This document shows positions 11,071 through 18,463 of a DNA stretch of 18,463 bases, piece after piece (the first letter of the stretch is position 1; each line of letters opens with the position of its first letter). Under the pieces are notes generated by a model. It searched no databases. It was given only the letters and a program-made list of their open reading frames with translations, and was not told the DNA's origin. This stretch comes from Pseudopyrenochaeta lycopersici (taxonomy: Eukaryota > Ascomycota > Dothideomycetes > Pleosporales > Pseudopyrenochaetaceae), in assembly GCA_003313425.1 (NCBI GenBank), contig NHZP01000181.1, forward strand, positions 1 to 18,463. Direction: 5' to 3'. The position numbers and the translations under genes are program-made.

Positions 11071-11098
11071 GACGAGCGTGCACAGACGAGCGTGCACA
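11071..11098. repeat. Perfect tandem duplication of a 14-mer
   Basis: The unit GACGAGCGTGCACA occurs twice head to tail (11071-11084 and 11085-11098), with no mismatch. It lies in non-coding DNA. Two copies are consistent with replication slippage; no function can be assigned. Confidence 0.8.
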
Positions 11099-12607
11099 CG
11101 CTTTAGCGCCGCTAACGTGCCAGGGGAGACGAAATGCAGCGACTGAACAAGGGCTCTGGTTGGCGGAGGATTTCTCTCCTGTCACCAATTAGCACATGCT
11201 TTTCGACAGTCCGCCTGGTACATTCTTGAGCGTCGATATTCTGCTGCGCGCGCTGGATTTGCAGACACAAATCGATCAAAATCGAGGCTCACTGCATCCG
11301 TAATCAAGCCAGGCAGGTACTATTGGATGTCGGCACTGAATTTGCTTCCTCGCGTCGTCGGGATTTCTGCGCTATAGTTAAAAAGCACACTGATCACTGT
11401 GTCCATCAACTCTCTCTGTGTCAGGAGCTGCCACTTGCCGAAGGAGGTGAGGGACTGACTGTGAAAAGGCTGAACTGCACCCTGTATACGAGTCCGCTGC
11501 ACTGAAGCATAATTGCGAGATTATAACATCTGTCATGAGCGTCAGTTACGAGGCGGAGGGCCTCATGCGGCATTGCTACCGGACGTGGTAATCGAACCAT
11601 ACGCCGGTGTGAGGACAATTTAGCGGATGTAAAAGCAATAAATCGCACGATAGTTTAGGGCCTCGTGGTTATCACGGCCATTGTCATGAATGTCGCAGTA
11701 CGCGCAAGGCGTCCCTTCTCCAGGAGTTGGAGGGAATTAACAGCAACTCTATCATGGCGACAGCTTTCATGCAAGCGCTGTACATGATAATTAGGTTCGG
11801 GTTATCGAAAATACCGGTTTGTATAGCTGTCCATGCATACATACCTAGCCCGTCGTGCTCACCTGCTCACGAGGCGAGGAGGTTTAGATGCAAAAACCAA
11901 TGCTTCGTTACAGTACCACCGGTGGTGCAAACGGCTTTCTAGGTGGGGCGGACTGTAATTACCATCTCTAGCCCTACGAATTTCTTTTTGCATTGTCGCA
12001 TCCTCTCATTAGCATTGCTGCCTGCCACGAACTCAGAGGAGAGACTGCTCCGATGGCTAGTTTAGTGAACAGAGTTCTAAGCGTTTGTGGCCCCTTCGAG
12101 CATTTCAAAATATGGGAAAGCGACCACAGACTGGACGCCGGTGACCAGCCTGACCATTCGGGGACACTGTCTTTGGTATGCAAGTAGTCAAGGATTCATT
12201 ATTTTCCTTGATAGCACCGCCCCTTTTATCTCTAGTGCAAGTCGACATATGACGCTCTTGGAAGCTGTTACATGGAAGATCCTTCGGTTCTTGTGCAAGT
12301 TGTAAAGGATGTGAACATGAAGGAGCACTTTGATACTTGGCCTACCTCTGTCTTTGGCCAAGCTTAGTCTTACAAAGTAGATATGGGTATCGCTGAACGA
12401 ATTGTGTACGTATCGTCTTGCATTGATTATAAAGCAAAAGCCAGTCTCAATCCATGGGACAGCTGGGATACTCATATTAGACCTTTTACATCGAATCTGT
12501 TGGAATCCGCCAGAAACTACTGCCAGAGTGGTTGCAACCATCAATCCGGTCTATATATCGATAGTCAGATACACTCGTCAAAAGCAGGTTGAAGCATCAA
12601 ATGGACA
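11099..12607. other. Gene-poor stretch
   Basis: I see no supportable gene. Frames such as 12188-12544 (minus) and 11993-12187 (plus) are open but unlike any family I know. The 3' flank of the patatin-like gene is at its right end. A 12-bp palindrome is listed separately. Confidence 0.4.
11915..11926. repeat. 12-bp perfect palindrome
   Basis: ACCACCGGTGGT is its own reverse complement. It lies in non-coding DNA with no close gene, so it could be a protein-binding site or chance. No function is claimed. Confidence 0.3.
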
Positions 12608-13582
12608 TCATTCTGCTCTTCCATAACCGCTTCCAACAGAATCTTCCCTGAGCTCTACCATCCTAGCTTCCACCGAGCCATCATCAGCCTGTTCTGAGCT
12701 ATGTTCTAGCCAGCGAGCCAAAGCCTCTACTGCGGGCTCAATCGCTTTCTGGGTGAGAGAGCTGTTATGGTCAGCGGTATCGACGACAAACGCGAAATGG
12801 CTGATATCTCTCATGTCCTCCATGGTTTCCTGCTCTGAAAACTTTTCACGATCGTCCTTCGCGGGCGATCTGATGCTGATATATATGTCCCCATTGTGAA
12901 GAAGGCCCGAGGATGCCTTTGCCGCGTTGACCAGACCATGGAATGGATGCTCAGGGTAAGGGTCTTCCTGGACGCAGAGTGACGAGAGAAGTGCGTCCAG
13001 GGTTGATGTACCAACAGTTTCGGGGTTTGTTATGCCGTAATTGTGCGTCGTGATGTGGTCTGATGGCTCATGGGTTTTGCGGGGCTTCCATATGAATCTA
13101 GCCAAGTTTAGCTCGCTGCATGCTGAATGTCTTGGATGGACACTCGCCATACATATCACATCGCTTTTGTGCAGTTTCCGGGCCGTGGACTAGACGAGAG
13201 TTATCACATAGCTCTGCCAAGCTGCGCCTAAGCGTCAAAAAACCAGCCCATGCAGTGTAAGATGACGGAACTGCACATAGGCGAAAATAGTGCTCATGAA
13301 TAAGTTTCAAAACGGACCGACAATCCTCTGTCCCTTTTTTGAGGCGACCGAGAAGTATAGCGAGCGGGCTGTAGGTCGTAAGTGCTGACTGAATCGGAAT
13401 CGTTAGGTGGCATACCTTGAGACGCCACTGGCGCAGATGAAAGAGAAGAGCTGCCATGGCTCCGGGGCACGTTGGAGGCCGTTCCGCATTTGGATCTTTC
13501 TTAGTAGAACGTCGAGCAAGTCGAGTACATTCTCGGCCGACACGTCGCCTTTGAGTATCAACACATTACGGCGGGGTTCCAT
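12608..13582 (-). pseudogene. Patatin-like protein lacking catalytic motifs, one frameshift
   Basis: Exon 1 is 13582-13416, intron 13415-13369 (47 bp, GTATGC donor), then exon 2 from 13368 to the TGA at 12608-12610. Spliced, the sequence follows the patatin-like phospholipase pattern in order. VLDLLDVLLRKIQ corresponds to the helix after the oxyanion loop. PEPWQLFSFICASGVSSPL then lines up without gaps with the nucleophile elbow, followed by AILLGRLKKGTEDC. Later come DVICMASV, a PFHGLVNAA segment where the family has Asp-Gly-Gly, and IYISI where it has SIGTG. The catalytic features are absent: the glycine loop reads KGDVSAE, the GxSxG elbow reads ASGVS, and the Asp-Gly-Gly Asp is missing. 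Hydrolase activity is therefore unlikely. One extra A in the AAAA run at about 13153-13156 shifts the frame; removing it gives 308 codons. An intron ending at CTAG upstream is an alternative explanation. The family assignment rests on pattern only. Confidence 0.6.
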
Positions 13583-13885
13583 GATGCTGGTATAGGAGGC
13601 AATGCTCGCGTTCCTGCTGTATTCGACCTCCTATCGCGGTATTGCACAGTAGGGGCCTGTCGACGTAACGATTGCTCATGAGTTGATCGCAAGGGTGACG
13701 CTTTTGTAGCGGAAGCCACTTTCACGTCAGCGTTCACAATCAGTCAGACAGCGATAGCAATACTACAAGGTCGCATCATCAGTAAGCTTCTAATGTGTAT
13801 GCTTTACACAAAGATGACAAGCACGCAGTAGGCAAGCAAATCAAGAACAGATTTAAATTGAGTCCCGCCTACCTTCTCTACTACT
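13583..13885. other. Divergent intergenic region
   Basis: About 300 bp between the 5' end of the patatin-like gene (-) and the SUR7-like gene (+). It should contain both promoters. I see no gene or repeat. Confidence 0.4.
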
Positions 13886-14710
13886 ATGTCAAGATACACC
13901 ATCGATTGCCGTACTCTGAGACGCAAAACACGATTAATCTTCGCTATGGATGCTAACCTTCGTTCCCACAAGTGAGTGTTACTTGCGTCACTTGTACTTC
14001 TTCTTGCGGCTATTGCTCTGTGCTTTCTTTGCGTTCTCTCCGGTGTACGTCCAGGATGGCTCAGTGACTACCACATTGTCCGCGTAAGTCACCTTGTATG
14101 GACTGTCAGATAACAAAGAGCACTTACGCTAATCTATGGCCAGATTTCGGCTTTCCAAGACGCTCTCGAACAAATGGTGGGTACAGTCCCCGCTCTTGGT
14201 AGTGTATTAGGAACGACACTCGATAAGCTTTTGGAGAAGACTGGTGTCCCTGAATCTATTGCCATATATGCCACAAGCTACTGCAGTCAAAGTCACAAAA
14301 CAGGTCCTAATCTAACAACACAATGTTTCTCGCATGGGTCGTCAAGGTTTGATATCGCCACTGGCTTGCGCATCGCCATGGCCATTTGCTATGCGCTGAG
14401 TATCACTTCCACTGTGGTCAGTCTAGCTTTCTGGCTGCACTGGATGCGGCGCGATAGCGAGAAATCCAGACACCGGGCCAAAGCGTGCACATGGATTGCG
14501 TGTGGCGCGGTGGGCTTTGCATCCACCACTACTACGGTAGTTGCGTATGCAGTGTACATGGTGCTCGCCAAGAACCTGCCGCAAGCTGTTCTTTCCGTGA
14601 AGATCGGTGGCCAGTTCCTCGCCCTCACGTGGTCTGCCTGTATGTGCTTAGCGTTGGCATTGGCTATGACCCAGTCATTGAAGATGCCGTATGCTCAGCA
14701 GCTTCACTGA
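13886..14710 (+). CDS. SUR7/PalI-like four-TM membrane protein, about 232 aa
   Basis: Modelled exons are 13886-13910, 13977-14083 and 14144-14710; introns are 66 and 60 bp. The second intron is secure (GTAAGT, GCTAAT branch, CCAG). Exon 2 begins with TM1 (LASLVLLLAAIALCFLCVLSG) shortened here to its core ALCFLCVLSG, followed by RPGWLSDYHIVR. The loop that follows carries two Cys (YCSQ...QCFSH) and an N-glycosylation site (NLTT), then three further membrane segments: ICYALSITSTVVSLAFWL, TWIACGAVGFASTTTTVVA and LALTWSACMCLALALAM. One N-terminal TM, a Cys-containing loop and three closely spaced TMs is the layout of SUR7/PalI proteins. These act at the fungal plasma membrane in eisosome organisation or pH signalling. 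The first exon is uncertain: it needs the second of two AGs as acceptor (13975-13976), and a reading from ATG at 13946 meets TGA. Confidence 0.55.
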
Positions 14711-15170
14711 AAACCTCGGGCCGTCAAGGCGGCTTTTCTGTTTGAGAATCGTGCGGTACGTCCAATGGGCTTAAACACTGGGTCTGGTATCTGGGACCAA
14801 CCTATGGCCACAGCGGGGCCGCAAAAGTCTACTTTCTTTGGTCCAATGCTTGTGTGAGGAGTTTGTTCGAGTATTAGCGTACCCTTGCCATAAAATTAGG
14901 AACATGTTGTCTTATTGTGCCGTCTAAAACATAATACCATATATAAACAAACCCACCACAAAGAATTGTAACCCTTCTGACACCATGAGGTAGTAGTCAG
15001 CACGAATATGGCAGACGTTGAACAGGCATGGCTCCGGTGAGGACTTTGTGTGTCATCAAAGCTCAGGCCACGCAGGAGCACGAACGAAGACTAGAGCAAT
15101 GAAACCTACGCCGCTCAATATGGCCCAAGAAGTATATATTGTATGGATTGATACTGTATATGCGATCCTC
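14711..15170. other. Intergenic region between convergent genes
   Basis: The 3' flanks of the SUR7-like gene (+) and the DUF3723 gene (-) face each other. AT-rich patches are visible (around 14936-14952 and 15132-15141). Since both neighbours end here, a promoter role is unlikely. I see no gene or RNA. Confidence 0.4.
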
Positions 15171-18121
15171 TTAACGTAATCTAGGGCGTGTCAATGAAGA
15201 GCTCGTGTAGACAGCAGCAGTCGGATGTTCTGTGCTCCCAAGTCTCTCAGAAATGACAAAAACAGTCTCCAGCCCATATCTTTCTATCGCTTGGTATAGT
15301 TGCTCATAGGTTGCAGCGTATCTCATTGTATCGTTATCCTTAAGTTTGTACCCGAATGTTGATAGTGAATCGATTCTTTTCTGGCTTTGCACGAACCGTT
15401 CGGTCGAGCGTGCATCGACTGGGGCACGATAGAACATACCGGGCTTCAGACTCGATTTATACAAGACGGAGCGGGGTCCCGTTTTGACAGGTTTGTCGGC
15501 CTCTATTTGAATGATGACCGTAGATTCTCTGGGTGCTCGTGGTACGACGGCTCCGACTGGAAGTGACTCTACAGCTAACCTACCTGTTTGACTGTGATAT
15601 GGTAAGTCTATCTGAGACGTCGATGTACTTTGGTTGTCCTCTCGTAAAGGACAAGCCTGGTCTACTTGCGTCTCATTCATAGTGGTATCTCCATCGCTTG
15701 AAAATGGATTGCTATGATACAGCAGCTCTGTATATGCCTCTATGGGATCAGACCTGCATATAATTCCCGAGTTCATTACTTGAGGGGTCAGTGGGCGTCT
15801 ATTAGGACTGTATATGCTAGGGCTATTCGTGATTATCGTTTTGGGAGAAGACTTTTCCACTGTAGAGTATCCTACCTCCAAGCTGCCACGCCAGTGATTC
15901 ACGCTGCTGATTCTCTGTTGATGAGTGCTCGAAAATGGTGATTCAATGCAAAAGTCTTCTCGCGACACCTTTGGACTCCATTCTGGTGACCAGACTCCTA
16001 CTGATGGAACACTTGATGTGGACTTATAGGAGGACATATTACGGCTTCGGCGTCGCTTTGAGGGAGTAGAAGGGAAACTAAAGTCCCGATCTTGTGTGGC
16101 ATTCATTGTGAAAGTAGGTGGGAGCCTCTTCCTCATGCATTCTGTTGAATGCGTGGTATCTACAGCTGACGTCTTCTGCCCAACAATGGAGCCAGCCTGT
16201 GAGCGCACGGAAACTGTCTGGATGTGGGGGCGACGCCAAAGAACGCTCGCTGCGTCTAGCTCTGACTCGCTTGCTGCATGCGAAGACAAACCCGAGATAG
16301 AGTCTCGATCGTCAGCTGTGCAAAGGCTTGCGGGGCCTCTATCGCGGAAGGGAAAGTTTTCTAGCATAGCGTGGAAGGGATCCAAGGACACTGTTGGCGA
16401 GTTGGGAGGTAATGGGTCTGCCTCGAAACCGGATGTGATGCCAAACAGAAAGATGCGAACAATGTGCTTCGCCATGGACGGCTGTGACAATAGAACCTCA
16501 GGAGGATCTCGTGTGTGAATCTGATCATAATATAGAAGGCTCGTAGCTGTTGCGCTTTTGAACAGTGAGACGCCATGTCGTCTCATTACGTCGACGTCTT
16601 CCGAATCCGGATACCTTGACGATGTGTTTGCTGGTGTGTCTATTGCGATATCGTTTTCATCGCCGTCTGGGTTGCATAGACTCGGAGTTATGTCGCCGAC
16701 ACAGAAGCGATGAATCTCCTGTTTAACTAGGTTCCTGAGTTGTGTTATGCTGACCGATCCTTCAGGAAGTGCTGCCCGAATGGTGTGGAGGAAGACGTGT
16801 TGGTAACAACGGTCGACGAGCACGTCCTTCTGGAATGTGGAAGCTATGGATATCCTTCCAGATTGTGAAAGCATGTCGAATTCCCTTTCCAAGACTCTTT
16901 TGACTCGCTTTCGTAACGTATCGTGTCTCGCCCTCCTCATGCCGCCGAGTATGGGTGTCAGGGCTCTATGAACTCTCGACAACAGTAGCCGTACATCTTC
17001 TGCAAAAGTTGTCAAGGTCAAGATGGGACCTTGCCGGCAGACCGCCGTCTTCACTGCCTCGCGGAGCGTTTTATCTGTTAACTGGGGAAGGATTTGTCCG
17101 CGCTCAAAGGTGTGGACAATGTAGTCGTGGTCAGCCTTCGATAGCTGTGGTGCTCGAGACTGCAGCATACGGATTGAATCAGGATCAATCGATCGTACCA
17201 CTGTGGGGTGCCAATGTAGCGATATTTCTTGCCATTGGGATGCGATACCCTGGATGTAGTTGATGGCCTCCTGCAATATGTTGGATACAAGCTAGATCAG
17301 AAACTACGCGTCGGCTTCCACTTACTTCAGTACACCACGACTTGCGGATGTCGTTGAGATAGTTGAAGGACTTGGTCGTCCATATGGCGGGGAGCTGACC
17401 CAGTGGATGGAAAGCCTCAGGCACTCCTTTTGTGGAGCGGACCAGATGTGCAGCTTGATTCAGATCAGGCGTGAGCGGGTGCATGTACTGCAGCTGTATT
17501 GTCCCTGTGTGCTGTGTCGCTGCGCCAAGTATGTCGCAGACTGCTCTATGCTGACTGTTTAATGCTGCCTGATTGCTGTGAGAGCCGTCTGAATAAGCGC
17601 ACGTTAGTGAAGAATAGATCAAATATAGTGCTAAAGCGGCTGAAGTCGTTTCCTTACATCCCTTGAACCGGTCATCGCTCGGAGGTCGTCTTACCATCAC
17701 GGAAGAAGTCAACAACCCACCATCGCTCTTGCGGTTCAAGTGAACCGAAGGTTTGGGCTAGTCCCCAGGCTGTGGATGACCATGCAATTTCCAGCAGAGC
17801 TATTCCTCTTGTGATACATATTGTCGCTTCTCTCCGGAATCTTACGCAAGGAAATTCGTTCGTTTCCAACCTTCTCCAACCCGTCTCCGTTCTGCTTTCC
17901 CATGCGGACCTAGAGATTTCGGCTTGGAGATGTTTTTCCTTGAGCCATGGCTTGCAAACCTTCGTGTCTGTATTGCTGGTCCAGTTTTTTTGGGCGTCCC
18001 TACACTCGGGAGAGAGATGGTGAAAGGGATCAGGGTGGGGGTATCGTGCTATCTGGGATAGCTGTACTATGCCTGAGCCAAGATACCGTTCGTGGTCAGT
18101 ACCAAATCCAGTATCTTCCAT
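15171..18121 (-). CDS. DUF3723 family protein, about 929 aa
   Basis: Three exons in continuous phase: 18121-17695, 17588-17326 and 17270-15171. The introns are 106 bp (GTAAGA ... TTATTCAG, CACTAAC branch) and 55 bp (GTAAGT ... TTGCAG). The ATG at 18119-18121 directly follows an in-frame TGA. The pattern is that of DUF3723, a fungal domain of unknown biochemistry: an N-terminal half ending in ERWWVVDFFRD (about 132-142), SFNYLNDI and the Glu pair in CTEEAINYI (about 228-236), RAPQLSKAD (about 269-277), GQILPQLTDKTLR (about 288-300) and PILTLTTFAEDVRLL (about 312-326). LLYYDQIH (about 475-482) precedes IVRIFLFGI (about 500-508). The C-terminal 400 residues are Ser/Thr/Pro-rich, with a basic NLS-like cluster (PSKRRRSR), and look disordered apart from a short end motif around YEQLYQAIERYGLETVF. 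DUF3723 genes are expanded in some fungi and are typical Starship accessory genes. The role is otherwise unknown. No lesion was seen. Confidence 0.75.
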
Positions 18122-18348
18122 GGCTCATTGTCGTGATCGTTTTCCTCAAAGAATTTTTTGAAGTATTACCCTCGTGGGACCTATATTCACGGGATGGTGC
18201 TCAGAGGCTGACCAGTAAGCGTCTTGGTCAACTTATCAGCAATTTCAGCATTCGTGTATGCGCTGCCAGCCTTCACTACTAATTCTGCCTTCTTCCGACG
18301 GTTGCTTCATCATATCGACCGAATCATCTCACTTGCTGGACAGTAAAC

Positions 18349-18463
18349 ATGAGTGGGATTCTTAAACCACTGCAACTTCTGCGGAATGTTAGAAGGGACA
18401 TGATTTCTGGCAGACTTGAGGACGGAGACTATACTCCAGGACTATATCGGACAATTGGTAGCG
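18349..18463 (+). CDS. Possible 5' end of a gene cut by the right edge
   Basis: From the ATG at 18349 the frame stays open for 38 codons to the window end and encodes a hydrophilic, helix-like start (MSGILKPLQLLRNVRRDM). It would be divergent from the DUF3723 gene, with 227 bp between the two start codons. I recognise no family; the length is too short to exclude chance. Confidence 0.3.
   Translation, partial: MSGILKPLQLLRNVRRDMISGRLEDGDYTPGLYRTIGS

Noticed and set aside
13407..13595. Plus-strand frame of 62 codons
   Set aside because: Opposite exon 1 of the patatin-like gene, which has a better-supported reading.
16096..16518. Plus-strand frame of 140 codons opposite DUF3723
   Set aside because: Antisense shadow within a 700-codon frame that has a family pattern.
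18187..18303. Minus-strand frame with ADKLTKTL as a Copia retrotransposon end
   Set aside because: Only about 38 codons, with no RNase H motifs upstream; too weak to annotate as an element.
1..18463. RIP (repeat-induced point mutation) as the cause of gene decay
   Set aside because: By eye the broken genes are not unusually AT-rich and most lesions are indels; RIP produces C-to-T changes. Only the TAG at 8754-8756 could be a C-to-T change.

Overview
The window looks like nuclear DNA of a filamentous ascomycete, most likely a dothideomycete such as a member of the Pleosporales. The genes carry short introns (mostly 47-66 bp) with GT...AG ends and CTAAC-like branch points. The protein families are fungal: a Zn2Cys6 zinc cluster, DUF3723, a SUR7/PalI-like membrane protein, a 14-TM MFS exporter and a patatin-like protein. 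Gene density is low, with several long stretches that hold no recognisable gene.

Layout, left to right. 1-1735: no supported gene apart from a possible gene tail at the extreme left. 1736-3593 (+): a four-exon MFS drug/H+ antiporter-like gene with one extra base in exon 2. 4086-5144 (-): an intact intronless orphan gene. 5819-7785 (+): an intact four-exon gene for a coiled-coil protein ending in a POT1/Cdc13-like (Telo_bind) OB fold. 8015-9688 (-): a broken gene whose pieces are a complete Zn2Cys6 zinc cluster, a proline/glutamine-rich linker, a maltose-acetyltransferase (Mac) domain and hexapeptide repeats. 9689-12607: about 2.9 kb with no recognisable gene. 12608-13582 (-): a patatin-like gene that has lost all the catalytic motifs and carries one frameshift. 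13886-14710 (+): a SUR7/PalI-like four-TM protein. 15171-18121 (-): a large three-exon DUF3723 protein. 18349-18463 (+): a possible start of another gene, running off the edge.

The most interesting reading is the pairing, in about 5.5 kb, of a DUF3723 gene with a patatin-like gene. Both families are recognised accessory cargo of Starships, the giant fungal transposons mobilised by DUF3435 tyrosine recombinases. No DUF3435 captain, ferric reductase or NLR was found here, so this is a hypothesis about accessory or formerly mobile DNA, not a demonstration.

Three genes (MFS, zinc-cluster/acetyltransferase fusion, patatin-like) carry reading-frame lesions, several at short mononucleotide runs. 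Interleaved genes (orphan, Telo_bind, SUR7-like, DUF3723) read through several splice junctions without any. This favours selective decay of some genes, but indel errors in the assembly cannot be excluded from the sequence alone. No tRNA, rRNA, CRISPR array or insertion sequence was recognised. All exon structures were worked out by hand from splice signals, phase continuity and remembered family patterns.
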